Positions 19,624-30,010 are shown, counted from the stretch's first letter. The stretch is 64,000 nt of DNA from Candidatus Desulfovibrio kirbyi (GCA_013374015.1 BLLL01000011.1:1-64000); one strand, 5' to 3'. Numbers and translations are program-made. The notes: generated by a model not told the origin, from the letters alone.

Positions 19624-21624
19624 TTATGTGTTCAGCAATCGCAAGGCCTCAGCCACCAAATTGTCCACGGTAAGTCCAAACCGCGCGTACAAATCCTTTG
19701 CCGGCGCTGACGCGCCAAAGTGTGGCATTCCAACCACTGTGCCGTCAAGCCCCACGTATTTGCGCCAGTAGTCCGGAGCGGCGGCCTCCACTGCCAGACG
19801 CGCGCGTACGCGCGTCGGCAGCACGCTCTCCCTGTATGCGGAATCCTGAGCGTCAAAAAGCTCGGCGCACGGCATGGAAACAATCCGCGCCCGACAGCCG
19901 GATTCCGCAAGCTTTTCCGCCGCCCGCACGGCAAGATGCACCTCGGAACCCGTTGCCAGCAACAGCAGATCAGGAGGGATGCCGTCACATTCGCGCAATA
20001 CATAGCCGCCCCGCGCAACAGCCTCAACCTGCGCCGCGGTACGCTCAAAAAACGGCACTTTCTGACGTGACAGGGCAAGACAGACCGGTTTTGCGCGGCT
20101 TTCCATTGCGCATTTCCAAGCGACAGCCGTTTCCAGCGCGTCACAGGGACGCCAGAGCAAAAAATTGGGTGTCGCGCGCAGCATGGCAAGTTGCTCTATG
20201 GGCTGATGGGTAGGCCCGTCCTCACCCACGCCGATGGAATCGTGCGTCAACACCCAGACGACCCGGATACCCATAAGGGCAGCAAGGCGCAGGGCGTTCT
20301 TGGCCTGATCCGCAAAGGACAAAAACGTACCGGCATACGGGATAAAAGCGCCGTGCAGCGCAAGCCCGTTCATGACGGCACTCATGCCGAATTCGCGCAC
20401 GCCGTAGCTGATATGGTTGCCCGTATATGTTTCAGCGTTAAAATTTTCAGAGCCTTGCGCAAACGTGCACACCGACCCGGTAAGGTCGGCCGACCCGCCG
20501 ATCAGTTCCGGCAGGCAGGACGTCAGATGGTCTAAAACATGCCTGGAGGCCGTGCGTGTGGCCACGCTCTCCCGCGCGTCCTGAACGTCTTGCAGCAGTG
20601 TCTGGACGATGTCCGGCCAGTTGACCGGCAGATCGCCGCGCTGACGCCGTAAAAATTCCACCGCCAATTCCGGATGCTCTTGCCGGTAGGCCTCAAAGGC
20701 CGTATTCCAGGCCGATTCAGCGTTCCGGCCGGTGCTGCGGGCGTCCCAAGCCGCGTATACATCATCCGGGATGACAAAAGGCGCGTGTTCCCATCCAAGG
20801 GCTTTGCGCGTTTCCGCCACGGCTTTTTTGCCAAGGGGAGCACCGTGACAGGCTGCGGAATCCACTTTGGGGGAGTTAAAGCCGATATGCGTGCGGCAGA
20901 TGATCAACGACGGGCGTGAAGCGTCTGCGCGCGCCCGCGCAAGCGCCTCATCCAACGCTGCGGCGTTGTGCCCGTCAACCGGGCCAATCACCTGCCAATG
21001 GTACGCAGCAAAACGCGCCCCCACGTCTTCATTGCACCAGGCGTCAATAGCGCCGTCTATGGATATTCCGTTCGCATCGTACAGCGCAATCAGCTTGCCG
21101 AGTTTCCAGACGCCGGCAAGCGCGCAGGCCTCATGGGAAATGCCCTCCATCAGGCAGCCGTCGCCGCAAAACACATAGGTGCGGTGGTCAACTACCGTGT
21201 GACGCTGTGTGTTGAACCGAGCAGCCAGCAGGCGTTCGGCCAGCGCCATGCCCACAGCCGAAGCGATGCCCTGCCCGAGCGGGCCGGTTGTCATCTCCAC
21301 ACCAGGGCATACGCCGCGCTCCGGATGACCCGGCGTTCTGGAATTCCACTGCCGAAAGTGCGTTATGTCCTCCACGGACAGATCATACCCTGTCAAATGC
21401 AGCGCCGCATACAGCAACATGGAGGCGTGTCCGTTGGAGAGCACAAAACGGTCACGGTCAACCCAGGCTGGGTTGGCGGGATTGTGTTTGAGCATATGCC
21501 GCCACAGCGCCTCCGCCATATCGGCCATGCCGAGCGGCGCGCCGGGATGACCGGACTGCGCTTGTTCAATAGCGTCGATGGAAAGGACGCGGATGGCGTT
21601 GGCGCATTGTCTGCGGGTGGGCAT
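19624..21624 (-). CDS. tkt: Transketolase
   Basis: QSGHPGAPLGMADMAEALW, GPLGQGIASAVGMA, THDSIGVGEDGPTHQP; start chosen at 21624. Confidence 0.96.
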   Translation of the reverse strand: MPTRRQCANAIRVLSIDAIEQAQSGHPGAPLGMADMAEALWRHMLKHNPANPAWVDRDRFVLSNGHASMLLYAALHLTGYDLSVEDITHFRQWNSRTPGHPERGVCPGVEMTTGPLGQGIASAVGMALAERLLAARFNTQRHTVVDHRTYVFCGDGCLMEGISHEACALAGVWKLGKLIALYDANGISIDGAIDAWCNEDVGARFAAYHWQVIGPVDGHNAAALDEALARARADASRPSLIICRTHIGFNSPKVDSAACHGAPLGKKAVAETRKALGWEHAPFVIPDDVYAAWDARSTGRNAESAWNTAFEAYRQEHPELAVEFLRRQRGDLPVNWPDIVQTLLQDVQDARESVATRTASRHVLDHLTSCLPELIGGSADLTGSVCTFAQGSENFNAETYTGNHISYGVREFGMSAVMNGLALHGAFIPYAGTFLSFADQAKNALRLAALMGIRVVWVLTHDSIGVGEDGPTHQPIEQLAMLRATPNFLLWRPCDALETAVAWKCAMESRAKPVCLALSRQKVPFFERTAAQVEAVARGGYVLRECDGIPPDLLLLATGSEVHLAVRAAEKLAESGCRARIVSMPCAELFDAQDSAYRESVLPTRVRARLAVEAAAPDYWRKYVGLDGTVVGMPHFGASAPAKDLYARFGLTVDNLVAEALRLLNT

Positions 21625-21626
21625 GG

Positions 21627-22295
21627 TTAATTCCTGGATTGAGGGCGAGAAAGCGCGGCGAACAGCTTCAAACGATCGGCGTAAGGTTTGTGTCCAAAAA
21701 ACGCTGAACCGGAAACCAGCACATCCGCTCCGGCTTCCACCAGCGCGGCGGCGTTCTCCGGGCAGACGCCGCCGTCCACCTGCACAAGAACATGTGTAGC
21801 GCCAATCTCGGCCAACATGGCCTTTGCCACGCGCACTTTGGCAAGGGTTTGCGGCAAAAACCGCTGTCCGACAAAACCGGGATTGACAGCCATGATCAGC
21901 AGCATGTCGCAGTCTTGCACCAGCCAGCGTACGGCTGAAATATCCGTGCCGGGATTTACGGCAATACCCGCCTTGAGCCCCAGCGCGCGGATTGCCGCAA
22001 GCGTGCGCTGGGCGTGACAATCCGCCTCAACATGAATAACCAGCATGTCGGCCCCGGCGTCCTTGAAGGCATGCAGATGGCGCGCGGGTTCTTCAATCAT
22101 CAGATGCACGTCAAAAAAAAGCCGGCTTTCGAAACGCAAGGCTTTGATCAGCGGAGGGCCAAAGGTGATATTAGGAACAAAGCAACCATCCATGACGTCC
22201 AGATGCAGCCACGACACGCTGGCGGCCTCCAGAGCGGCCACTTCATCGGCAAGCCGGGAAAAATCGGCGCAGAGTAGTGAAGGTGAGAGAATCAT
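21627..22295 (-). CDS. rpe: Ribulose-phosphate 3-epimerase
   Basis: MILSPSLLCADFSRLADEV, HLDVMDGCFVPNITFGP, VQVDGGV; start chosen at 22295. Confidence 0.95.
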   Translation of the reverse strand: MILSPSLLCADFSRLADEVAALEAASVSWLHLDVMDGCFVPNITFGPPLIKALRFESRLFFDVHLMIEEPARHLHAFKDAGADMLVIHVEADCHAQRTLAAIRALGLKAGIAVNPGTDISAVRWLVQDCDMLLIMAVNPGFVGQRFLPQTLAKVRVAKAMLAEIGATHVLVQVDGGVCPENAAALVEAGADVLVSGSAFFGHKPYADRLKLFAALSRPQSRN

Positions 22296-22302
22296 ATCAG
22301 CC

Positions 22303-22671
22303 TCATGACTTTTCAGCCAATATGCGCCGCACGGCAAAAAGCTCTTTGCGCAGCATCTGCATGAACGCCGGAGCCGGCACAGGCGCCACGCGCTCCGGCA
22401 GATCTTCGTCCAGCACGGCGCTGCCCCCCTCAAGCACGCGGCGCGCGCCGTCAATTGTCATACCCTGCTCGTGCAGCAACTGCTGGATTCGGCGCAGAAT
22501 CACCACATGGGATTCCGTGTACAGGCGCTGCTCGCTGTCGGTGCGCAAAGGCGCGACCTGGGGGAACTCCGTCTCCCAAAAACGCAACGCGGAAGCGTTG
22601 ACCTTGAGCAGCTTCGCAACTTCGCCGATGCGATATGTTTTTTCCGCCATAGGGCTGCTTCCTTCACCCAT
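22303..22671 (-). CDS. MerR family transcriptional regulator
   Basis: YRIGEVAKLLKVNASALRFWETEFPQ. Confidence 0.85.
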   Translation of the reverse strand: MGEGSSPMAEKTYRIGEVAKLLKVNASALRFWETEFPQVAPLRTDSEQRLYTESHVVILRRIQQLLHEQGMTIDGARRVLEGGSAVLDEDLPERVAPVPAPAFMQMLRKELFAVRRILAEKS

Positions 22672-22677
22672 GCCAGG

Positions 22678-25089
22678 CTAAATACGCACTCCTAAAGACT
22701 GTTTGAGTGAATTTGCCACGTTTTCCCGTTCCCTGTCCACTTCCGCATCTTTCAGGGTGCGGTCGGGATGGCGGAATGTCAAACGGAAGGTCAGCCGGCG
22801 CTCGCCTTCCGGAACATCCTGCCCTTCCGGCTCAAAAACATCTGTCAGCACGCTTTCGACAAGCAGAGGATTTTTGAGATTTGCCAAATGCGCAAGCACC
22901 TTCCCCGCGTGCAGACTGTGCCCGGCAATGACTGTAATATCGCGGCGTACCGGCGGATACACAGGCAGCGGCGCGAAACGCATGACAATCTTGTCGTGCA
23001 GCGCGCGCAGCCTGTCCAGATTAAGCTCGGCAAGCCACACGTCCTTGCACGCGTGGAACGGTTCCGCCAACGCCGGCTTGAGACGCCCTATCTGTCCTAT
23101 CTCTTCTCCGTTACAGCGCACATCCACACAGGGTAGCAGGCAGGCAGGCGCGTCCCGCTGCGCACAGACGACAGGCGGGGGCAAACGCAAAAAGTGCAAC
23201 AGATGCTCCACAATGCCCTTGATGTCGGCATAGTCCGCGTCCGCTTCAATATATGGCCAGACAGCGTCATAACGCGCCCCGTACAGCAGCACGGCAAGTT
23301 TGCCCGTTTCACAAACACAAACGCCCGTGTCGCCAATGCCGGCGGACGCTGCCTCAAAGCTGTACGCCAGTTCAAAAATCCGCAAACCATGGGCGCCCTG
23401 CGCCAAATTGTTGCGCAGAGTCTGAAGCAGGCCCGGGGCAAGCGCTGTGCGCAACACGTCCTGCTCCGCCGAGAGGGGATTGAGCACAGACACGCGCCCC
23501 TGTTCCGGCAAGCCAAGATGATCAAGGTCTTTGTGTCCGACAAAGCTGTAGTTGACGGCTTCGTTCAGGCCAAGCCCCGCTGCCCAGTGTTTGACGCGCG
23601 ACCAAAAAGCATGGAGCGACTGCCCCCCCTGCCCGCCGTCCCGCAGTACCGGCAGCGGCAGCGACGGGATTGCATCCAGCCCGTAGAGTCTGCCCACTTC
23701 TTCAATCAGGTCGGCTTCACGGGTAATATCCGGTCGCCAGCTTGGCTGGCTGACCAGCCAGCTCTCCGCTGCGGATTTTTCAACAGCGCAGCCTATGTCC
23801 AAAAGGGATTTTTCATTGAATTCCCGGGACAGTTCAATGCCCAGCAGCGCGTTCGCGCGTGCCGGACGGTACGTGATACGCGCCGGAATAAAGGGGGTGG
23901 GATGGGCGCAAGCCACGCCGCGCAGCACGCGCCCTCCGCTAAAGGTCGCTATCATGGCGCAGGCGCGATTCAGAGAAAAAATCGACCGCTGTTGGTCAAT
24001 GCCGCGCTCAAAACGGTACGAGGCTTCTGAGGAAAGCCCTAGACGACGGGAAGTTTTACGGACAGCTTCCGGCTTGAACACAGCGCTCTCCAGAAAAACA
24101 GTGCGGCTTTGCTCCGTGATTTCAGAGTTCAGCCCACCCATAACGCCGGCCAGCGCCACAGCGCGCCTTGCATCGCATATGCACAGATCATCACGGGCAA
24201 GGATACGTTCCTGGCCGTCCAGCGTGGTAATTTTTTCACCGTTGCCGGCACGCTTGACCACAATGCGCCCGCCCTCAAGCCTGTCCAGATCAAAAGCGTG
24301 CAGGGGCTGACCGCATTCCAGCAGAATATAGTTGGTGGCATCCACAATATTTGAAATGGAGCGAACACCGTGCGCATGAAGGCGATGACGCACGCGCATG
24401 GGCGCGGGTACTATGCTGACGCCGGCAATAACACGCCCAGCGTACAGCCGGCAGAGATCGGGCGACTGAATATCTATAAGAACCTGCTGTTCCGTCGGGT
24501 CCTCGACAAGCTGCAGGTCGGCAATATGCAGGGGCAGGTCAAAAGCAAGGGCTGTTTCCCGCGCAAGCCCGAGTATGGAAAGACAATCCGCGCGGTTTGG
24601 CGTGACGGAAATGTCCAGCACCTCTGTGTCCAACGCAATGGCATCAACAAGGCGCGCACCAACCTGACACTCTTGGGGCAGCACCATGATGCCGTCGCGG
24701 CTGTCGGAAAATCCCAGTTCCCGTTCGGAGCAGATCATGCCGAATGAGGGCGCTCCGCGCAATTTGGCCTTTTTGATGGCTGTGCCATCCGGCAGCCGCG
24801 TGCCGACAAGGGCGACCGGAACCTTTTGATCGTCCGCCACATTGGGCGCGCCGCAGACTATGTCCAACGCTTCCTCCAGGCCTGCGTCTACCCTGCACAC
24901 ATGCAGATGGTCTGATTCCGGATGCGGCGCGCAGGCCACCACATGCCCCACAACGATATCGCTGATGTCCCTGTAGGGGCGCACAATGTCTTCCATCTCA
25001 AGACCGAGCATGGTCAGCCTGTCGCCCAGCGCTTCGGGAGAACCTTCGTAAGGCGTAAATTCGCGCAACCATGAAAGAGAAAGCAGCAT
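22678..25089 (-). CDS. pheT: Phenylalanyl-tRNA synthetase beta subunit
   Basis: 803 aa full-length PheT. Confidence 0.96.
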   Translation of the reverse strand: MLLSLSWLREFTPYEGSPEALGDRLTMLGLEMEDIVRPYRDISDIVVGHVVACAPHPESDHLHVCRVDAGLEEALDIVCGAPNVADDQKVPVALVGTRLPDGTAIKKAKLRGAPSFGMICSERELGFSDSRDGIMVLPQECQVGARLVDAIALDTEVLDISVTPNRADCLSILGLARETALAFDLPLHIADLQLVEDPTEQQVLIDIQSPDLCRLYAGRVIAGVSIVPAPMRVRHRLHAHGVRSISNIVDATNYILLECGQPLHAFDLDRLEGGRIVVKRAGNGEKITTLDGQERILARDDLCICDARRAVALAGVMGGLNSEITEQSRTVFLESAVFKPEAVRKTSRRLGLSSEASYRFERGIDQQRSIFSLNRACAMIATFSGGRVLRGVACAHPTPFIPARITYRPARANALLGIELSREFNEKSLLDIGCAVEKSAAESWLVSQPSWRPDITREADLIEEVGRLYGLDAIPSLPLPVLRDGGQGGQSLHAFWSRVKHWAAGLGLNEAVNYSFVGHKDLDHLGLPEQGRVSVLNPLSAEQDVLRTALAPGLLQTLRNNLAQGAHGLRIFELAYSFEAASAGIGDTGVCVCETGKLAVLLYGARYDAVWPYIEADADYADIKGIVEHLLHFLRLPPPVVCAQRDAPACLLPCVDVRCNGEEIGQIGRLKPALAEPFHACKDVWLAELNLDRLRALHDKIVMRFAPLPVYPPVRRDITVIAGHSLHAGKVLAHLANLKNPLLVESVLTDVFEPEGQDVPEGERRLTFRLTFRHPDRTLKDAEVDRERENVANSLKQSLGVRI

Positions 25090-25124
25090 ACCAGTTCCCG
25101 TGCGATTTTTTCAGAATTTTCTGT

Positions 25125-25535
25125 TTATCTGAACGACCATGCCGGCGGAGAGATGTCCGGATTCGGCAGAGGGCGCGTGTCCGGAGTTTCCCCATATCCG
25201 CCGTAAGCGCCTGCTCCAGGGCGCTGCCTCGGCACTCTTTCTTCCGGTTGGCGATCGTCAACAGTGTTACCATAGGCGTCGGTATAACCCTGGCCCGACT
25301 GAACAGTGCGTGAGGCGGACGAATTGCCGGAGGGAAGATTTTTCAAGGGATTGCCGCCGGGAGGCTCCATGCCTGTATGGCGCGGGCTTAAGGCGGAGGC
25401 CGCATGTGCCGTACCCGGCAAAACCAGATGAGATTCAAACAGGACAAGACTCAGTAGGACAAACACAGCCATTCCCTGAATATGGCTTCGAACACTCCCT
25501 TGCCCGTGACCCCGCTTTGCCCATACCTTGACCAT
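25125..25535 (-). CDS. Hypothetical secreted Pro/Gly-rich protein between pheS and pheT
   Basis: Hydrophobic signal-like segment MAVFVLLSLVLFESHLVLPGTAHA, then a low-complexity Gly/Pro/Asn-rich tail. Confidence 0.5.
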   Translation of the reverse strand: MVKVWAKRGHGQGSVRSHIQGMAVFVLLSLVLFESHLVLPGTAHAASALSPRHTGMEPPGGNPLKNLPSGNSSASRTVQSGQGYTDAYGNTVDDRQPEERVPRQRPGAGAYGGYGETPDTRPLPNPDISPPAWSFR

Positions 25536-25544
25536 ACTCTCGCC

Positions 25545-26585
25545 TTATCCTCGGACAAACTGCGTGAGAAAGCGCGTATCGTTTTCAAAAAACATGCGCA
25601 GATCGTTGATACCGTATCTGATCATGGCCACACGCTCCACCCCCATGCCAAAGGCAAAGCCACTCACCGAATCCGGATAGTCCACAGCGGCGAACACAGT
25701 GGGATCAACCATGCCGCAGCCCAGTATTTCCACCCAACCGGTTGCTTTGCAGACGCGGCAGGGGCCGCCTGCGACATGCCCTGTACCGCCGCACAAACTG
25801 CACGAAATATCAACCTCGGCGGAAGGCTCGGTAAAGGGGAAAAAGCTCGGACGAAAACGCACCTTTGTCCGCGAGCCGAACACGGCGCACACAAATGTGG
25901 TCAATGTGCCGCGCAGATGCGCAAAATTTATGAGATTCCCCACCACAAGCCCCTCAATCTGATGAAACATGGGGGTATGGGTCACATCCGAATCCCGCCG
26001 GTACACCTTGCCCGGCGCGATAACAGACAACGGCGGCCTGCGTACCAGCATGGAGCGCACCTGTACGGGCGAAGTGTGCGTGCGAAGGAGCATTTGCCCG
26101 GTGATATAGAGCGTGTCCTGCATGTCGCGGGCAGGATGCGCCGCGGGCATATTGAGGGCTTCAAAATTGTAATAGTCGTGTTCCACCTCGGGGCCTGAAA
26201 CTATATCAAAGCCCATTGCGGTGAACACAGCGCATATTTCTTCGGTGATGAGCGTTGTCGGATGCAGGGACCCCCGCCAGGGCGTCCGCCCGGGCAAAGT
26301 AGGGTCAAAACGCTTCAAGGCCGCAGATTCACGGGCGGCCAAGAGGGCATTTGCGCGTTCTTCAAACAACGCGGTGCACCGCTCCTTGACGCTGTTGGCC
26401 TTTTGCCCCGCGGCGGGACGGGCTTGCGCCGCAAGCTCCGGCAAACGGCTCATGATCCGGGCAAGTCTGCCCTTGCGTCCAAGAGCGTCCACGCGTAAGG
26501 CTTCAAGGCTCTCCAGCGAAGCGGCCCCCGCAAGAGCCTGTTCAAACTCCACAAACAGAGCGTCCAGCGCCGTAAGCAGATCCAT
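25545..26585 (-). CDS. pheS: Phenylalanyl-tRNA synthetase alpha subunit
   Basis: Class II aaRS motifs; [22 protein letters not shown]. Confidence 0.96.
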   Translation of the reverse strand: MDLLTALDALFVEFEQALAGAASLESLEALRVDALGRKGRLARIMSRLPELAAQARPAAGQKANSVKERCTALFEERANALLAARESAALKRFDPTLPGRTPWRGSLHPTTLITEEICAVFTAMGFDIVSGPEVEHDYYNFEALNMPAAHPARDMQDTLYITGQMLLRTHTSPVQVRSMLVRRPPLSVIAPGKVYRRDSDVTHTPMFHQIEGLVVGNLINFAHLRGTLTTFVCAVFGSRTKVRFRPSFFPFTEPSAEVDISCSLCGGTGHVAGGPCRVCKATGWVEILGCGMVDPTVFAAVDYPDSVSGFAFGMGVERVAMIRYGINDLRMFFENDTRFLTQFVRG

Positions 26586-26939
26586 TCAGCACAACGCGGT
26601 TTTCGCCAGTTCCGCCACTTGAGCAAAATCGTCTTTCTGGTGTACCGCCATATCCGCAAGAATCTTGCGGTTCAGCCCAACGCCCGCGAGTTTGAGACCG
26701 TGCATCATACGGCTGTAGGAAAGCCCGTTCAAACGCGCGCCGGCGTTGATGCGCAAAATCCAGAGCGCGCGGAAATCACGTTTGCGATGTTTGCGACCGA
26801 CATAAGCGTAGTGGAGCGAACGCTCCACCGCTTCACGCGCCGTGCGGTACAAACGGCTGCGACCGCCGCGAAAACCCTTGGCGGCGGTCAGATATTTTTT
26901 ATGCCGACGGTGCGCGGCAAGACCTCTCTTTACACGCAT
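26586..26939 (-). CDS. rplT: Ribosomal protein L20
   Basis: [34 protein letters not shown]. Confidence 0.97.
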   Translation of the reverse strand: MRVKRGLAAHRRHKKYLTAAKGFRGGRSRLYRTAREAVERSLHYAYVGRKHRKRDFRALWILRINAGARLNGLSYSRMMHGLKLAGVGLNRKILADMAVHQKDDFAQVAELAKTALC

Positions 26940-27013
26940 GCGCGTATCCTCCTCATGCCGAACAAGGCGGAGGAATGCCCGCCCGGCAGGTTCTTGTTTT
27001 TGCGTACGCCGCG

Positions 27014-27211
27014 CTAACCGTTGGGCAGCATGCGGCGCACGGCCTTCTCGTTCGCCCTGTGGACCAGCGCGCTTTGCCCAAGGCGCATTTTGCGGCCCGC
27101 GGCTTTTTTTGTCAGAATATGACGCAGATTTTGACGACGGCGCTTGAACTTGCCGCTTCCCGTCAGCTGAAAGCGCTTGGCTGCGGCGCGCCGTGTTTTA
27201 ATTTTCGGCAT
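27014..27211 (-). CDS. rpmI: Ribosomal protein L35
   Basis: [26 protein letters not shown]; start chosen at 27211. Confidence 0.96.
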   Translation of the reverse strand: MPKIKTRRAAAKRFQLTGSGKFKRRRQNLRHILTKKAAGRKMRLGQSALVHRANEKAVRRMLPNG

Positions 27212-27309
27212 GACAAACTCCTTACATACTAAAAGCGCAAGAGAAAAACATTGCCCCAAAAAAGAACGCAACGCAAGTTTATCTTGAAATTTGTCCGCGC
27301 AATGCGCAG

Positions 27310-27807
27310 TTATTTTTTGGGGACAAGCAGCATCTGCAGAGTGCGCCCTTCGGCATGCGGCTCCTGCTCCACCTTGCCCACATCGGCCAAATCCTGCACA
27401 ACACGCTCCAGAATGCTCAGGCCGCGATCCTTGTGCACGATTTCACGTCCACGAAAAAAGACGGAAACCTTACACCGGTCGCCCTCTTCCAGAAAGCGAC
27501 GTACATGGCGCATCTTTGTTTCATAATCGTGATCATCCGTCTTGGGACGCACCTTGATTTCCTTGATCTGCACCACAGTCTGCCGCCTTTTGGCTTCCTG
27601 TTTTTTCTTCTGCTGCTCGTATTTGAACTTTCCGTAGTCCATAATACGACAGACAGGCGGCTCGGTCGTGGAGGCAACCTCCACCAGATCTAGGCCGGCC
27701 TCCTTTGCCATGGCAATAGCGTCCGCGCGCTGCAAAATCCCCAACTGTTCCCCGTCAGCCCCGATCACGCGCAGCTCGCGCGCGCGTATCAACTCATTGC
27801 GACGCAC
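27310..27807 (-). CDS. infC: Translation initiation factor IF-3
   Basis: LRVIGADGEQLGILQRADAIAMAKEAGLDLVEVA; start codon uncertain (GTG at 27807 or further upstream). Confidence 0.94.
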   Translation of the reverse strand: MRRNELIRARELRVIGADGEQLGILQRADAIAMAKEAGLDLVEVASTTEPPVCRIMDYGKFKYEQQKKKQEAKRRQTVVQIKEIKVRPKTDDHDYETKMRHVRRFLEEGDRCKVSVFFRGREIVHKDRGLSILERVVQDLADVGKVEQEPHAEGRTLQMLLVPKK

Positions 27808-27841
27808 GCTGTCCTGCGGCAGGTCGCGCCTTGTTCGTATG

Positions 27842-29788
27842 TTAGGCGAAGCGATAACGCATCCCTCCTTGTCTGAAAGGCTCTTCGGAGTCCGCCCGTA
27901 TCAGGGCGGCCACATCCTCAACAGATTTAAGCCCCATGTTGTCGCCATTGCGCAAACGCACATTCACTCCGCCGCTCTGCGCTTCCTTTTCCCCCACTAC
28001 CAGCATGTACGGCACCTTGGACATCTGGGCTTCGCGTACCTTGAAGCCAAGTTTCTCATTGCGCGTGTCGGCTGTGACGCGTATGCCTAGGGCGAGCAGC
28101 TCGTCCTGCGCGCGCAGGGCGGCGTCATCGCCAGCCTCCACCACCGTCAGGACGCGCGCCTGTTCTGGAGCAAGCCATATGGGCAATGCCCCTGCGTAAT
28201 GCTCGATAAGAACGCCGATAAAACGCTCAAGGGACCCCATGATCGCCCTGTGCACCATCACAGGACGGTGGCGCGCGCCGTCCTGCCCTATATAGACCAG
28301 ATCAAAACGATCAGGCAGGGTAAAATCCACCTGAATGGTAGAGCATTGCCATTCCCGCCCAATACAGTCAAGCAGACGCACGTCGATTTTCGGCCCGTAA
28401 AACGCGCCGTCGCCCGCATTGATTTCATAGGCCAACCCTGCTTTCTCCACAGCCTGAATCAGCGCGCCGGTCGCCATTTCCCAAGCTTCATCCGTGCCTA
28501 TGCTGTTTGCCGGTCGCGTGGAAACAGCTATTTTGTAGTCAAAGCCAAAAAGTCCCATCAAATCCTGTATCAAACGGATAACCTGCAAAATTTCACCCTC
28601 AAGCTGCTGTGGCGTGCAGAGAATGTGAGCGTCGTCCTGCGTGAACTGGCGCACCCGCAACAACCCGTGCAGCACGCCACTTTTTTCGTGACGGTGCACA
28701 ACGCCAAGCTCAAAATACCGTTGCGGCAAATCACGGTAGGAACGCATCGCGTTTTTGTATATCAGCATGTGCGCAATGCAGTTCATCGGTTTGACTCCGT
28801 AAGCGTCATCTTCAATATCAGTAAAATACATATTTTCGCGGTAGTGTTCATAATGGCCGGATTTCTGCCATGTTTCCACACGCAAAAGCTGCGGCCCCTG
28901 CACCATGGAGTAGCCGCGCCGCAAATGTTCCCTGCGCCAGAAATCTTCCAGAATGACGCGCATCAACATGCCCTTGGGCAGCCAGAACACCATGCCCGGG
29001 GCGACATCTTCCTGAAAATTGAAGAAATTGAGTTCTCGCCCCAGCTTGCGGTGGTCGCGCCGTTTGGCCTCTTCCATCTGCTTAAGATAGGCGGCAAGCG
29101 CTTTTTTATCGGCAAAAGCCGTGCCATAAATGCGTGAAAGCCTTTTATTTTTTTCATCACCGCGCCAGTATGCCCCGGCTGTGGACAAAAGCTTCACCGC
29201 GCCGACAAAACCCGTGTGCGGCACATGCGGCCCGCGGCACAGGTCTGTAAACTCGCCGCAGGTGTAGAGGGACACCGTGTCCGCGTCAATACTTTCAATA
29301 AGTTCAACTTTATAGGGTTCATTTTCTTTACGGAAACGCTCTATTGCCGCTTCTCTGGGAAGAGTTTCCCGCGTAAAGGGTAGCCGCGCCGCGGCCAAGG
29401 CGCGCAGTTCTTTTTCAATGGCGTCAAAATCCTCAACGGAAAAGGGATTGTCCGTGTCAAAATCGTAATAAAAGCCGGTGTCAATGGCCGGACCGATAGT
29501 GGCCTTTGCCTGCGGAAAAAGACGCCGCACGGCGGCGGCCATCACATGGGCAGCACTATGACGGATAAGGCGCAAGCCATCCGCGGAATCCGCATACACA
29601 GGCTCAAGAACCTCACAACCTTCCGGCAGGGGGGCGTCAAGATCCAGCAGTGTCTTTTCCGCACCGCGCAGGACATTCACCGCAACAACAGCTTTAAGCT
29701 TTTTCCCGCTCACTACGGCGCGCAGCGCCGTTTCGGCAGTGGCCCCCGACGGAACTTCCGCCTCCCTGCCTTCCACACGGACAGTCAT
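27842..29788 (-). CDS. thrS: Threonyl-tRNA synthetase
   Basis: TGS domain N-terminus, ARLPFTRETLPREAA, class II core. Confidence 0.97.
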   Translation of the reverse strand: MTVRVEGREAEVPSGATAETALRAVVSGKKLKAVVAVNVLRGAEKTLLDLDAPLPEGCEVLEPVYADSADGLRLIRHSAAHVMAAAVRRLFPQAKATIGPAIDTGFYYDFDTDNPFSVEDFDAIEKELRALAAARLPFTRETLPREAAIERFRKENEPYKVELIESIDADTVSLYTCGEFTDLCRGPHVPHTGFVGAVKLLSTAGAYWRGDEKNKRLSRIYGTAFADKKALAAYLKQMEEAKRRDHRKLGRELNFFNFQEDVAPGMVFWLPKGMLMRVILEDFWRREHLRRGYSMVQGPQLLRVETWQKSGHYEHYRENMYFTDIEDDAYGVKPMNCIAHMLIYKNAMRSYRDLPQRYFELGVVHRHEKSGVLHGLLRVRQFTQDDAHILCTPQQLEGEILQVIRLIQDLMGLFGFDYKIAVSTRPANSIGTDEAWEMATGALIQAVEKAGLAYEINAGDGAFYGPKIDVRLLDCIGREWQCSTIQVDFTLPDRFDLVYIGQDGARHRPVMVHRAIMGSLERFIGVLIEHYAGALPIWLAPEQARVLTVVEAGDDAALRAQDELLALGIRVTADTRNEKLGFKVREAQMSKVPYMLVVGEKEAQSGGVNVRLRNGDNMGLKSVEDVAALIRADSEEPFRQGGMRYRFA

Positions 29789-29848
29789 GTAAAACTCCTA
29801 AAAACCTAGCTACAGCGGGACCCGCAAGAATCCGGACAGCTGATTTTG

Positions 29849-29903
29849 AAAAAAACAAACAGGGAAACGCCCCTCTTCACTGCCGGAAAAGGAAGCGTCC
29901 CCT
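29849..29903 (-). terminator. Putative terminator/attenuator between tRNA-Val and thrS
   Basis: On the minus strand: GGGGACGC...GCGTTTCCC imperfect stem followed by TGTTTGTTTTTTTC. Confidence 0.45.
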
Positions 29904-29916
29904 TGCTGACACACAA

Positions 29917-29996
29917 CAACGTGCAGTTATGAACTGCTGATTCTTCCTTTTCAAACCGTCTCAAGGAAATGCTCTGATCACGCGGACAACTCCTGC
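29917..29996 (-). pseudogene. Degenerate tRNA-Val-like copy
   Basis: Minus strand AGGAGTTGTCCGCGTGATCAGAGCATTTCCTTGAGACGGTTTGAAAAGGAAGAATCAGCAGTTCATAACTGCACGTT shares AGAGCA, TTCCTTGA-ACGG and TCAGCAGTTCA with the neighbouring tRNA-Val. Confidence 0.6.
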
Positions 29997-30010
29997 CAGG
30001 AAAAACTGTA

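Noticed and set aside
28199-29137. 312-aa plus-strand ORF opposite thrS
   Set aside because: Antisense shadow of a full-length threonyl-tRNA synthetase.
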